Notes: generated by a model not told the origin, from the letters alone. A DNA stretch of 64,000 bases from Algoriphagus sp. NG3 (GCF_034119865.1 NZ_CP139421.1:3683501-3747500), one strand, 5' to 3'. Positions 44,863-54,153 are shown, counted from the stretch's first letter. Made by a program: numbers and translations.

Positions 44863-46257
44863 ATGAAAGTAAAACAACACACGATAAAAAAACAGGTGGA
44901 ACTATCCGGGGTAGGACTTCACACCGGTGTCATTTCCAATATGACTTTTCTACCTGCCCCCCCAAATCACGGATATAAATTTCAACGGATTGATCTGGAA
45001 GGCCGTCCTACCATAGATGCTGACTGTGATCTGGTCGTAGATGTCTCCAGAGGCACTACGTTGGAACAAAACGGCGCTCGCGTCTATACCGTAGAGCATG
45101 TTTTGGCAGCTTTGGTAGGTCTGGAGATCGACAATGTGCTTATTCAGCTGGATGGTCCAGAACCTCCCATCATGGACGGATCGTCTATACAATTCATTGA
45201 AATCCTAGAGGAAGCAGGACTGGAGGAGCAAAATGCACTCAGAAGATTCTTTGAAGTACAAGAAAGCATACAATACAAAGATTCAGCACGTGAAGTAGAA
45301 ATGGTAGCATTGCCTACTGACAACTACCGTGTGACAGTGATGGTGGATTACAACTCCCCTGTACTAGGCAGCCAGCACGCCTCGATCACTGATATAAGTC
45401 AGTTCAAATCTGAAATTGCATCCTGCCGAACTTTTTGCTTCCTGCACGAGCTGGAGATGCTCTACAATTCGAACCTGATCAAAGGCGGTGACCTGAATAA
45501 TGCCATAGTAGTGGTGGATAGGATTGTAGAAGAAAAAGAATTGGTTCACCTCGCCAAGATGTTCAATAAGCCTAAGGTTGAGGTAAAGAAAGAAGGCATT
45601 TTGAATAATGTCGATCTCCGTTACCGAAATGAGCCCGCACGACATAAATTACTCGATGTAGTAGGTGATCTTGCACTAGTGGGTAGACCTCTAAAAGCAC
45701 AAATAATGGCCGCAAGACCAGGGCATGCCGCCAACGTAGCATTTGCCAAGAAAATTAAACGTGCCATGGAGAAGTCAAGCGCTTCTCACATACCTTACTA
45801 CGATCCAAAATTGCCTCCAGTAATGGATATCAATCAGATCAGCAATATTCTGCCTCACAGATATCCATTTCAGCTTCTGGACAAGATCATTTACCTTGAT
45901 AATACGGTAGTAGCCGGAGTAAAGAATGTAACGATCAACGAACCTTTTTTTATGGGACACTTCCCTGCCAATCCAGTTATGCCCGGTGTATTGCAGGTAG
46001 AAGCGATGGCCCAGACAGGCGGTATATTAGTGCTTAGTACTGTAGAGGATCCTGAAAATTATTGGACCTATTTTCTGGGAATCGAAAACTGCAAATTCAG
46101 AAAAATGGTACTTCCTGGTGATACTCTCATTTTTAAATGTGAACTTTTGGCACCGATAAGACGAGGAATAGCAAAAATGCGTGGTGAAGCTTATGTCGGA
46201 AATACGCTAGTATGTGAGGCCGTAATGACAGCAAGCATAACCCGAAAAGAATCATGA
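44863..46257 (+). CDS. lpxC/fabZ: LpxC-FabZ fusion: UDP-3-O-acyl-GlcNAc deacetylase / 3-hydroxyacyl-ACP dehydratase
   Basis: A 464-residue fusion. Residues 1-305 are LpxC: GVGLHTG, TVEHVLAAL with zinc ligand H79, PIMDGSS, and RHKLLDVVGDLALVG with the other His/Asp ligands. Residues about 320-464 are FabZ: NILPHRYPFQLLDKI, GHFPANPVMPGVLQVEAMAQ with the catalytic His and Glu. LpxC commits UDP-acyl-GlcNAc to lipid A; FabZ makes trans-2-enoyl-ACP for fatty acids. The fusion is a hallmark of Bacteroidota and balances use of the shared 3-hydroxyacyl-ACP pool. Overlaps lpxA by ATGA. Confidence 0.97.
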   Translation: MKVKQHTIKKQVELSGVGLHTGVISNMTFLPAPPNHGYKFQRIDLEGRPTIDADCDLVVDVSRGTTLEQNGARVYTVEHVLAALVGLEIDNVLIQLDGPEPPIMDGSSIQFIEILEEAGLEEQNALRRFFEVQESIQYKDSAREVEMVALPTDNYRVTVMVDYNSPVLGSQHASITDISQFKSEIASCRTFCFLHELEMLYNSNLIKGGDLNNAIVVVDRIVEEKELVHLAKMFNKPKVEVKKEGILNNVDLRYRNEPARHKLLDVVGDLALVGRPLKAQIMAARPGHAANVAFAKKIKRAMEKSSASHIPYYDPKLPPVMDINQISNILPHRYPFQLLDKIIYLDNTVVAGVKNVTINEPFFMGHFPANPVMPGVLQVEAMAQTGGILVLSTVEDPENYWTYFLGIENCKFRKMVLPGDTLIFKCELLAPIRRGIAKMRGEAYVGNTLVCEAVMTASITRKES

Positions 46258-47033
46258 TCAGTCCTTTAGCATATATTGACCCACAAGCTACAATTGGTAA
46301 AAATGTCCAAATTGAACCTTTTACGACAATTGGTAAGAATGTGAGCATTGGAGACAATACCTGGATCGGCCCTAACGTGACAATTTTTTCAGGAGCCACG
46401 ATTGGCAAAAACTGTAAAATATTCCCAGGGGCTGTGATTGCAGGAATTCCTCAGGATTTAAAATTTCAAGGGGAAGAATCTACCGTTCTAATCGGTGACA
46501 ATACGACCATTCGTGAATGTGTGACTATCAGTCGGGGCACAATAGAGAAGCAAACTACAGTGATAGGAAGCCATTGCCTATTGATGGCTTATGTGCACGT
46601 AGCCCACGATTGCGTCATTGGAAGCCATGTCATCATTGCCAATTCTGTCCAGATTGCCGGCCATGTGTCCATTGATGATTGGGCTATAGTGGGAGGATCG
46701 AGTGCGGTACACCAGTTTGTGAAAATCGGGATGCATGCCATGGTCTCAGGAGGCTCATTGGTAAGAAAAGATGTACCTCCATTTACTAAAGCCGCCCGGG
46801 AGCCACTTTCTTACGCAGGTGTAAATTCACTGGGACTAAGAAGGAGAGGGTTTTCCAGCGAATCCATTTCACATATTCAGGAAGTATATCGTTACCTTTT
46901 CCTCAATAGCATGAATAACAGCCGTGCGCTGGAAGAAATAGAAGTAAACCTTCCTGCAACGAAAGAAAGAGATGAAATCCTGAATTTTATCCGCTCTTCC
47001 GAACGTGGCGTAATGAAAGGCTACATCAATTAA
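46254..47033 (+). CDS. lpxA: UDP-N-acetylglucosamine O-acyltransferase
   Basis: A 259-residue LpxA with a left-handed beta-helix of hexapeptide repeats (about 1-185) and a C-terminal helical domain. YVHVAHDCVIGSHVI contains the catalytic His; GVNSLGLRRRGFS is the conserved substrate/helix block. It starts lipid A synthesis by adding a 3-hydroxyacyl chain from ACP. The start codon overlaps the LpxC-FabZ stop. Confidence 0.97.
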   Translation: MISPLAYIDPQATIGKNVQIEPFTTIGKNVSIGDNTWIGPNVTIFSGATIGKNCKIFPGAVIAGIPQDLKFQGEESTVLIGDNTTIRECVTISRGTIEKQTTVIGSHCLLMAYVHVAHDCVIGSHVIIANSVQIAGHVSIDDWAIVGGSSAVHQFVKIGMHAMVSGGSLVRKDVPPFTKAAREPLSYAGVNSLGLRRRGFSSESISHIQEVYRYLFLNSMNNSRALEEIEVNLPATKERDEILNFIRSSERGVMKGYIN

Positions 47034-47035
47034 CT

Positions 47036-47656
47036 ATGCTGAAAATCCACCTAGAAGAAGCTTCAAAACGCTTCCAATACGAATGGATTTTTAAAAATCT
47101 AAGCCTCGAACTATCACAAGGTAACTCCTTGGCGATTACTGGAAGTAATGGTTCAGGCAAATCGACACTTTTAAAATGCCTGAGCGGGGCCATACCTATC
47201 AGCTCAGGAAAAATAGAATATGCCCAGGATGGAAAACCTATCCCTGAAACGGATTGGTTTTCACATCTTAGCATTTCAGCACCTTACATGGAACTTCCGG
47301 AGGAATTCAGCCTGAAGGAATTGCTGACGTTTCATTTCAAGTTCAAGAGACCTCTAAAAGGGATTTCCCCAACGGAAATAATTGATCTACTTTACCTGAC
47401 TCCACATGGTTCCAAACCTGTGGGGCAGTTTTCCTCAGGGATGAAACAAAGGTTAAAGCTTGGATTGGCACTATTCTCTGAAGTCCCTGTTATTTTTTTG
47501 GACGAACCTACCTCTAACCTTGATCACAAAGGAATAGCCTGGTACCAGAAGATGATGGCTGAATTCGGCAAAGACAGAATTTTAGTAATCTGCTCAAATG
47601 AGCCACGGGAATATGAATTTTGCGAGCAAAAAATCACACTTGAAGACTATAAGTAA
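47036..47656 (+). CDS. ABC transporter ATP-binding protein without partner
   Basis: A 206-residue ABC ATPase: Walker A GSNGSGKST (36-44), signature FSSGMKQRL (a variant of LSGGQ), and Walker B VIFLDEPTSNLD. It begins 2 bases after lpxA ends, so it is cotranscribed with the lipid A genes. No permease is encoded in the run. Short single-domain ATPases of this kind are common next to lpx genes in this phylum as I recall; an export role or a regulatory role is open. Confidence 0.88.
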   Translation: MLKIHLEEASKRFQYEWIFKNLSLELSQGNSLAITGSNGSGKSTLLKCLSGAIPISSGKIEYAQDGKPIPETDWFSHLSISAPYMELPEEFSLKELLTFHFKFKRPLKGISPTEIIDLLYLTPHGSKPVGQFSSGMKQRLKLGLALFSEVPVIFLDEPTSNLDHKGIAWYQKMMAEFGKDRILVICSNEPREYEFCEQKITLEDYK

Positions 47657-47949
47657 AACACAATTTTAAACTTTAATTAATACCTTTAGTTTTACAGGCA
47701 TAAATCAGAAAGAATGTGGCTGGCATCATTTAAAGGTAGCATTAGCTTTCCTTTTCCAGCTCCAGCAAGCAAAGCCTATAGAAATAAATATAATCATAGG
47801 AAATCGACCCTGTCGGCAGGCAGGCATATATGACCTTTAAAAGATAAATTATATACAGATGAAATCGAGCATGACTCAAAAGTCACACACTGGGATGATT
47901 ATAATGTATGCGAGATTCCATATGACCATTGAAAAACAATTATAATCAT
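47657..47949. other. Intergenic region before the lipoprotein gene, with inverted repeat
   Basis: A 293-base gap. An 11-base perfect inverted repeat, ATGATTATAAT (47895-47905) and ATTATAATCAT (47939-47949), ends right at the lipoprotein ATG, and a related TATAATCATA lies near 47789-47798. A GTCGGCAGGCAGGC string (about 47811-47824) resembles short repeats I recall from other Bacteroidota. A 39-codon frame from 47714 exists but runs through the repeats and is not called. Confidence 0.45.
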
Positions 47950-48435
47950 ATGAAACCATCAGTTCTCAAACTACTCCTATCGGCATTTGTACTAGTTGTG
48001 CTACAAAGTTGTGGCGGGGATGACCCTAAACCAGACCCGGTAAAAACACCCGAGCAAATCGCTACTGAGGCTTTGACAGGAACAGGTTCGCAAACATGGG
48101 GCGTTGCCGGAGGAGGTTCGGTAGAACGTGACGGTACTATGATCACAGATCTTTACTCTGATTTTGAACTTGTATTGGCATCTACAAACTCGAAAACCTA
48201 TTCTTCCAAAAACAACAATGACCTTTTCGAAAACTCCGGGACATGGGCATTTACAGGAGCAAATTTTGACAAATTCGTATTGTCTGGATCCAAACCAGCT
48301 TCAGATAGAGAGATTTCTTTTACTCAAACCAACAACACTTTAAAGCTCACCTTCACAATTCCAGCACCTGGTGCCAGGATCAATGGTGTGATGGCCGTAA
48401 CCGGAAACTACACCTTTAACTTACTGAAGCAATAA
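47950..48435 (+). CDS. Small lipoprotein of unknown function
   Basis: A 161-residue lipoprotein: the signal peptide ends LQSC (Cys21) followed by GGDDPKPDP, a typical outer-membrane export signal region. The mature part is beta-rich (DFELVLASTNSKTYSS, SGTWAF, LKLTFTIP, TGNYTFNLL) like lipocalin-type Bacteroidota lipoproteins. The ATG at 47950 is preferred to one 21 bases upstream. No defined family is recognised. A strong terminator follows. Confidence 0.75.
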   Translation: MKPSVLKLLLSAFVLVVLQSCGGDDPKPDPVKTPEQIATEALTGTGSQTWGVAGGGSVERDGTMITDLYSDFELVLASTNSKTYSSKNNNDLFENSGTWAFTGANFDKFVLSGSKPASDREISFTQTNNTLKLTFTIPAPGARINGVMAVTGNYTFNLLKQ

Positions 48436-48450
48436 AGTAGAATAGAAAAA

Positions 48451-48475
48451 AAGGAGGGCTCGATGCTCTCCTTTG
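48451..48475. terminator. Bidirectional terminator
   Basis: A seven-pair stem around GGAGGGC/GCTCTCC (48453-48471, one G-T pair) with loop TCGAT, flanked by A-run and T-run, lies between the convergent lipoprotein and mutS2 stops and can serve both. Confidence 0.8.
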
Positions 48476-48480
48476 TTATT

Positions 48481-50868
48481 TTATTTCAAGGTGACTAAGG
48501 TAACACCTGCTCCCCCGCGATCGGCATGTTCATCCTCCATATGTCTGACTTGAGTCATGTCTCTAAGAAAATTCCTGGTCAAATCCCGAAGGATTCCATT
48601 GCCTTTGCCATGTACTATTCTAAGATCTTTCAATCCCAGCATATGGCCTTCATCTACAAAGGTTTGGATTAGTGATAGAATTTCCTCCCCCCGCTTACCC
48701 CGTATATCCAGGTTAGGTGAATAATCCATCATCTTCTCATTGGTGCTGTAGCCACTTCGGATAGCGGCTGCTTTCTTTTCTTTTTTGACCTCACCTTGGG
48801 AGATTTTCTCTAATCTGGAAATCTTCACTTTGGATTTCAATTCACCTATTGAGACTTCTACCTCATTGCCTTTGACCTGAAGAACTTCCGCAATAGCACC
48901 GTTATCTTTGACTCTCACCCAATCGCCAGCTATGATTTCACCTCCGATCACTTTGATTTCAGGGCTTTTGACAACATTCTTCTCGGGTTTTACCTTTTCT
49001 TTGAATTCTTCGAGATCCTTACGGATCTGCTTGGTAGCCTCTTTTTCAGCCTTTCCTTCTTTAATTTCCCGAATGGTAGCTTCGATCTTCTTATTCGCTT
49101 GGTCAAGTAGCTGTTTAGCCTCTTGTTTGGCTTCCTGTAGGTAGCGCTTCTTCGTACCCTCCATGGTTTCCTTCAGCTCATTATATTCCTGAAGCCGGGT
49201 TTTCAAAAGTCTTTCCTTCGCTTTTACATCTGCCAGCAAGGTAGAATATTGATTCTTCTCATTTTCTACCTGGGTGAGCAGCCTGTCGTATCGAACTCTC
49301 TCCTCTCCTATCTGATCTTTTGCATATTTCAGGATCTCCTTAGGAATCCCTATTTTAGAAGCGATTTCTAAGGCGAAAGATGAGCCCGGCTTACCAATTT
49401 CAAGCTGGTAAAGCGGCTCCAATTTATCTACATCGTAGCGCATTGCCCCATTCACCATTCCCTGATTTTTATTGGCGACCTGCTTTAGGTTACCATAGTG
49501 CGTCGTAATCACCCCATAGGCTCCCAATTTGTTCAGGGCTAGAAGAATAGACTCTGCTATTGCACCCCCAAACTGAGGTTCTGTCCCTGTGCCAAATTCA
49601 TCTATGAAGAGTATGGTTTTCTTATTGGCAAAAAGCGAAAAGTGTTTCATACTCATCAGGTGCGAACTGTAGGTACTGAGATCGTTTTCCAGATTTTGCT
49701 CATCACCTATATCGATAAAGAAGTTGTCAAAAAGAGAACTTTTAGAATCTGGATGGACAGGTATCAACACACCACACTGCAGCATGTACTGTAGTAGGGC
49801 TACAGTCTTCAAAGTAACTGACTTACCTCCGGCATTCGGCCCGGAAATCACCAGTAAGCGCTCATGCCCACTCAGGCTGACATCAAGAGATACTATATTT
49901 TTACCTTGTGACTTCAGCGCCATTTCCAGAATCGGATGCCTAGCCCTTGTCCAGGTCAATTGTCTTTCCTTGGTAATCTCGGGTCTGCAGCTATCCGTTT
50001 TCTGTGCAAATTTTGCTTTGGCACGAATGAAGTCCATTAGGCCAAGAAAATTTGTAGCTTTCCTTAAGGCTGGAATTGCCGGCCGGATTTTATCTGTCAG
50101 CTGAGTGAGAATCTTAATGATCTCCCTGCGCTCCATGTACTCTAGATCCCGGATCTCATTATTGATATCCAAAGCCTCTTCTGGCTCCATATAGACTGTC
50201 TGTCCAGTAGCAGACTCATCGTGGATGAACCCACGCAGTTTCCGCTTATTTTCTGCAGACACAGGAATCACCAACCTACCAGACCTAACCGTGATTGCAG
50301 AATCCTCAGGAGTCAATCCTTTTGCCCGTGCTTCCTTGAATACCCTATCCATGACCTTTCGGAGGCGGGATTCTTCATATAATATCTGAGTTCTTATAAG
50401 TTGCAGATCTTTACTTGCATTGCTCCTCATCTTACCTTTCTCATCGATAATCAGCTCGATAGCTTTGAGTAGGCTCATATCCAGATCTATCAGCAGCCCC
50501 AAGAGCTGACTCAAAACTGGATAATCCTCTTCTCTCTTCTTGAAAAATGAAATACAACCTCTAAGTGTATCCAGGGAGAGCTTAATCTCATAAAAGTCCT
50601 CTACGTCCAGAAAGGAATTTTCAAGTTTTGCCTTTTCTAGGTAAGGATTGAGGTTTGTAAAATTAGAAGAAGGAAACAACTCCCCTGAAATCAAAATCTG
50701 CCGGAATTCTTCCGTCTGATCAAGTAATTTGGAAACCAGGTTATAATCTGAAGTAAAAGCCAAACGATCCACATACTGCATTCCTAGCGGAGAGGTACAT
50801 TCCGCTTTTATCAGTTCTTTGACTTTAAGAAAATTTACTTTTTGTTCTAGATTGCGTGGGTATAGCAT
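48481..50868 (-). CDS. mutS2: Endonuclease MutS2
   Basis: A 795-residue MutS2: core/clamp helices (1-310), ATPase with GPNAGGKSVTLKT (Walker A) and ILFIDEFGTGTEP (Walker B), a long coiled coil (about 510-630), a KOW-like barrel (GDWVRVKDNGAIAEVLQV) and a C-terminal Smr domain with LDIRGKRGEE and HGKGNGILR. MutS2 suppresses homologous recombination and, in Bacillus, splits collided ribosomes. It starts in a TAATG overlap with the DUF4296 gene. Confidence 0.95.
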   Translation of the reverse strand: MLYPRNLEQKVNFLKVKELIKAECTSPLGMQYVDRLAFTSDYNLVSKLLDQTEEFRQILISGELFPSSNFTNLNPYLEKAKLENSFLDVEDFYEIKLSLDTLRGCISFFKKREEDYPVLSQLLGLLIDLDMSLLKAIELIIDEKGKMRSNASKDLQLIRTQILYEESRLRKVMDRVFKEARAKGLTPEDSAITVRSGRLVIPVSAENKRKLRGFIHDESATGQTVYMEPEEALDINNEIRDLEYMERREIIKILTQLTDKIRPAIPALRKATNFLGLMDFIRAKAKFAQKTDSCRPEITKERQLTWTRARHPILEMALKSQGKNIVSLDVSLSGHERLLVISGPNAGGKSVTLKTVALLQYMLQCGVLIPVHPDSKSSLFDNFFIDIGDEQNLENDLSTYSSHLMSMKHFSLFANKKTILFIDEFGTGTEPQFGGAIAESILLALNKLGAYGVITTHYGNLKQVANKNQGMVNGAMRYDVDKLEPLYQLEIGKPGSSFALEIASKIGIPKEILKYAKDQIGEERVRYDRLLTQVENEKNQYSTLLADVKAKERLLKTRLQEYNELKETMEGTKKRYLQEAKQEAKQLLDQANKKIEATIREIKEGKAEKEATKQIRKDLEEFKEKVKPEKNVVKSPEIKVIGGEIIAGDWVRVKDNGAIAEVLQVKGNEVEVSIGELKSKVKISRLEKISQGEVKKEKKAAAIRSGYSTNEKMMDYSPNLDIRGKRGEEILSLIQTFVDEGHMLGLKDLRIVHGKGNGILRDLTRNFLRDMTQVRHMEDEHADRGGAGVTLVTLK

Positions 50869-51218
50869 TATAACTTATCTAAATCACCTTCCACAGAATC
50901 CCTTACCATGAGTGAATCTACTACGCGTGAATAAATCCGTTCCATTTCAGCAGGATCTCGGAGGTAATAAATCATACTTTGGGTAAACAGAGAATCATTA
51001 ACCTCATGATCCAGGAAAAGATCCTTTTCCAGTAGGTTGTACAAGACCCTGGAGGAGTCATATGAGACAGGCATCGCACTGGCAAGTCCCTCAGTGATAT
51101 GGATATCTATCAATATTTCCACCATCTTATCTTGAGAGAGCAACCCTTTGGGTTTGCTACCTGAATTGCAGGCAACTAGCGTGAGAATGCAAAAACTTAC
51201 GATCAGAAAACTTTTCAC
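50868..51218 (-). CDS. DUF4296 lipoprotein
   Basis: A 116-residue lipoprotein with lipobox LVAC (Cys17) and a small helical domain: LLSQDKMVEILIDIHITEG, then residues ending YYLRDPAEMERIYSRVVDSL (quoted in parts). This is the Bacteroidota-only DUF4296 family of unknown function. It begins with GTG (an in-frame stop lies just upstream) and its stop overlaps the mutS2 start, so the pair is coupled. Confidence 0.82.
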   Translation of the reverse strand: MKSFLIVSFCILTLVACNSGSKPKGLLSQDKMVEILIDIHITEGLASAMPVSYDSSRVLYNLLEKDLFLDHEVNDSLFTQSMIYYLRDPAEMERIYSRVVDSLMVRDSVEGDLDKL

Positions 51219-51324
51219 AGGTCAAAATTAGGTTTTTTTAACGACAAAACTTCTCACTCTTCATGTAAGTGAAATTTTATAATTCAGCTTAGAAGCATAA
51301 CTTAGGCCATTCAAATCACCATTC

Positions 51325-52203
51325 ATGAACGAATTATTCAATAAGCTCAGGAAATACGAAATCATGATCCGAAAGGTGGCCAATAATCACCTACAAGGAG
51401 AGTACCAATCCCTCTTCAAAGGATCAGGGTTGGAGTTTGATGATCTCCGCCCCTACCAATATGGGGATGACATTCGTACTATTGAATGGAAAGTATCCGC
51501 TAAAGGACACGGGACATTTGTAAAAACGTTTCGGGAAGACAAAGAACAGTCTGTTTTTTTTCTTCTGGACATTAGTGGAAGTCAGGATATAGGACAACCT
51601 GGCAATAAAAAAATTGACCAAGGTAAAACCATCGCCGGAGTATTGACTTTAGCGGCGATATTCGAAGGAAGCCAGATAGGTCTGATAAGCTATTCCGACC
51701 AAAAAGAAAAACTCATCCTACCATCCAAAGGGAGTAAGCAAGGTGTGAAAATGATCCGTGGGATTTTCGACCATGAAAATATATCCTTGAAAACGGATCT
51801 TAATTCCATGTTTACCTTTGCTCTGAATCTGATCAAAAAAAGGGCTGTGATTGTGATTATCTCGGATTTCATAGATGAAGGATACGAACGGTCTTTCAGG
51901 GCACTGGCTGAGCGGCATGATGTGGTAGCTATTCAGCTGACCGATCCACGGGAGTCCGCTCTACCGTCTTTAGGCATCATCCCCGTTTTTGATAAAGAAA
52001 AAGGAAAAACAACCTGGGTGAATACAGCCTTTGGAAGTTTTTCTAAAAAAATAGCTGATACCTTTACTTCCGAACGGGAGCATCTAAAAGAAATCTGTAA
52101 AAAGAATCAGATAAACTACCTAGCCATAGATACTACCCAAGATATAGTAGGCCCACTTATTGAGCTATTCAAGTACCGAAACAAAAGCATGAAACGTGGC
52201 TAA
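51325..52203 (+). CDS. DUF58 domain protein (Bat operon)
   Basis: A 292-residue DUF58 protein. LRPYQYGDDIRTIEWKVSA is the family signature, and LLDISGSQ is a VWA-like metal motif (DxSxS). In Bat/aerotolerance operons DUF58 proteins act with a MoxR ATPase and VWA proteins as a membrane-associated chaperone-like complex. Here no MoxR gene precedes it; upstream is the divergent DUF4296 gene. It overlaps the next gene by 8 bases. Confidence 0.9.
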   Translation: MNELFNKLRKYEIMIRKVANNHLQGEYQSLFKGSGLEFDDLRPYQYGDDIRTIEWKVSAKGHGTFVKTFREDKEQSVFFLLDISGSQDIGQPGNKKIDQGKTIAGVLTLAAIFEGSQIGLISYSDQKEKLILPSKGSKQGVKMIRGIFDHENISLKTDLNSMFTFALNLIKKRAVIVIISDFIDEGYERSFRALAERHDVVAIQLTDPRESALPSLGIIPVFDKEKGKTTWVNTAFGSFSKKIADTFTSEREHLKEICKKNQINYLAIDTTQDIVGPLIELFKYRNKSMKRG

Positions 52204-53092
52204 ATCGCTCAAAATCATACTCTTTCTATTCATCCCTTTATGGGGTAGTGCACAGCAGATTAACATAGAGGGCTACTTTATGCAGGATTCCGCCAAACTT
52301 GGCGAGCGAGTCGGCTATGTTTTGAAAGCCACCTATCCCGAATCAGCCCAGTTAATATTTCCTGACTCCACTTTTGATTTCTCTCCCTTGGTGTTGTTGG
52401 AAAAAAAGACGTTTATCTCCAATACACGGGACAAAATCACCCAAGACAGCACCATTTACTACCTGTCTAACTTCTCGTTAGACCCTAGCTCTTACCTCAC
52501 TTTGCCAGTATATGAATTGGCGAGATATGATAGTATAGTACACTATCCCCTAGAGGCGGAACTCAAGCTGAAGCTTACATTAGACAGCATTCCAGAGCAA
52601 TTGGTTTTTCAGCAAAATAACATATACCAGCCACTGGACAAATCTTTCAACTGGATCATCTTCGGGATATTGGCAGTAGGAATTCTAGTTCTTTTGGGTG
52701 TACTCTATCTTTTATTTGCCAAACGTATACAGGAATACTGGAAAGAAAGAAGAGAAAAGAGGCGCTGGGCACAATTCGAAAAGAAATGGAGAACTCAAAC
52801 CGCTATACTTTCCGAGAATCCTTCTATTGAAAATGCAGACGAGGTAATAGGCCTGTGGAAAGGGTATATGGAAAGCATCACCAAGCTTCCTGTGAGAGAG
52901 TGGACATCAAGTGAGATCGGAGAAAGAATGGATAACAAGGATATATTTAAAGCCCTACGTACCATCGATTTGATAATATATGCAGGAGACTCATCAAAAA
53001 GTGAGGAAGCAACCACCTATCTGCTAGAAGTAGCTAGAGAAAAATTCCAGGAAAAACAAACCAAAATCAAGCATGAGAGAGCAGTTGTCTGA
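52196..53092 (+). CDS. BatD-like membrane protein
   Basis: A 298-residue protein beginning at GTG, with a signal peptide ending near WGSAQ, a periplasmic beta domain (about 20-150) of oxygen-tolerance BatD type, one transmembrane helix (about 152-175), and a charged cytoplasmic tail with two helical segments. It overlaps the DUF58 gene by 8 and the BatA gene by 20 bases, so the three are coupled. Homology to BatD/DUF4381 is by layout and text rather than strong motifs. Confidence 0.65.
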   Translation: MAKSLKIILFLFIPLWGSAQQINIEGYFMQDSAKLGERVGYVLKATYPESAQLIFPDSTFDFSPLVLLEKKTFISNTRDKITQDSTIYYLSNFSLDPSSYLTLPVYELARYDSIVHYPLEAELKLKLTLDSIPEQLVFQQNNIYQPLDKSFNWIIFGILAVGILVLLGVLYLLFAKRIQEYWKERREKRRWAQFEKKWRTQTAILSENPSIENADEVIGLWKGYMESITKLPVREWTSSEIGERMDNKDIFKALRTIDLIIYAGDSSKSEEATTYLLEVAREKFQEKQTKIKHERAVV

Positions 53093-54116
53093 ATTCTTTA
53101 GCTGGTCTTGGTTTCAGACTGAGACTTTCAAAAGCTATGAGTGGGAAAACCCACTACTTCTTAATCTGATCTGGATTATTCCTGTCTTTATACTTTTCAG
53201 GACATTCGTGAAATTCCTGAAAAACCCTGTCCTAGAACTTTCTCTGCCTAAACGCATAGCAAACAACAACCCGTGGACGTATTTGAGGCTGATTCCGGCA
53301 GGTTTTTTCTATCTGTTTTTGATTATGCTGGTGATCGCCTTAGCCAGACCACAGCGAAGCAATGAGCGTGTGGAGCAATTCACAGAAGGAATTGACATTA
53401 TGATTGTACTGGATATTTCTGAATCCATGGATCTTCAGGACTTCACTCCAAACCGTCTGGAGGCAGCCAAAGCCACCGCTATTGATTTCATTAATGGCAG
53501 AGTGGGTGACAGGATAGGAGTGGTAGTTTTTGCCGGAGAGGCCTACTCCCTAGCTCCTTTGACCAATGATTATGAGCTGCTCACTGATCTGATAAAAGAG
53601 ATCTCATTCAACATGATGGAGGCCAAGGGAACTGCCATCGGCTCTGCACTGGCAGCAGGAACGAACCGAATGAAAGAATCAGAGTCCGCTTCCAAAGTAA
53701 TGATCCTCTTAAGTGATGGGGAGAGCAATGCTGGAAATGTGGATCCGCTTTTTGCAGCCAACCTTGCAGCTGCATTAGATATCAAGCTTTATACAATAGC
53801 CATGGGTAAAGATGGATTGGTGCCTTATGGCACAGACTTCTTTGGGCGGCCACAGATGGTAGAAAGCTACCTAGACGAAACCACCCTTCGGGAGATAGCA
53901 AAAATAGGTGACGGTGAATTTTTTAGAGCTGCGGATGGCGGTACATTAACTTCCATATTTGACAGAATCGACACCCTAGAAAAAACTGAAATCACCGAGA
54001 ACAGGTATAAAGAAACTGCTGATTACTATCGCATTTATCTATTTTGGGGATTACTATTCCTTTTCATTTGGTTAGGGCTTAAAAGTTCATTTCTCAACAA
54101 CTTCCTCCTGGATTAA
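53073..54116 (+). CDS. batA: VWA-domain protein BatA
   Basis: A 347-residue membrane protein: two N-terminal transmembrane helices (about 28-46 and 74-92), a periplasmic VWA domain with the MIDAS DISES motif (DxSxS, about 110-114) and LLSDGESNAGN, and a C-terminal helix. This is the BatA architecture of the aerotolerance system. BatB, BatC and BatE are not encoded downstream; hemN follows instead. An 8-base inverted repeat TTAATTCT/AGAATTAA (54113-54131) covers the stop. Confidence 0.88.
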   Translation: MREQLSEFFSWSWFQTETFKSYEWENPLLLNLIWIIPVFILFRTFVKFLKNPVLELSLPKRIANNNPWTYLRLIPAGFFYLFLIMLVIALARPQRSNERVEQFTEGIDIMIVLDISESMDLQDFTPNRLEAAKATAIDFINGRVGDRIGVVVFAGEAYSLAPLTNDYELLTDLIKEISFNMMEAKGTAIGSALAAGTNRMKESESASKVMILLSDGESNAGNVDPLFAANLAAALDIKLYTIAMGKDGLVPYGTDFFGRPQMVESYLDETTLREIAKIGDGEFFRAADGGTLTSIFDRIDTLEKTEITENRYKETADYYRIYLFWGLLFLFIWLGLKSSFLNNFLLD

Positions 54117-54139
54117 TTCTTTCAGAATTAAACTAATAA

Positions 54140-54153
54140 CTGATCAAAATCAG
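54140..54153. promoter_or_regulatory. FNR/CRP-type palindrome upstream of hemN
   Basis: CTGATCAAAATCAG is a perfect inverted repeat with core TGATnnnnATCA, the same as the FNR box TTGATnnnnATCAA apart from the outer base. Centre is 76 bases before the hemN start. Oxygen-responsive control of hemN by FNR is well known elsewhere; an FNR regulator gene is not in the window. Confidence 0.5.

Noticed and set aside
47714..47833. 39-codon frame before the lipoprotein gene
   Set aside because: Passes through short repeats, no domain or membrane pattern, and could arise by chance.
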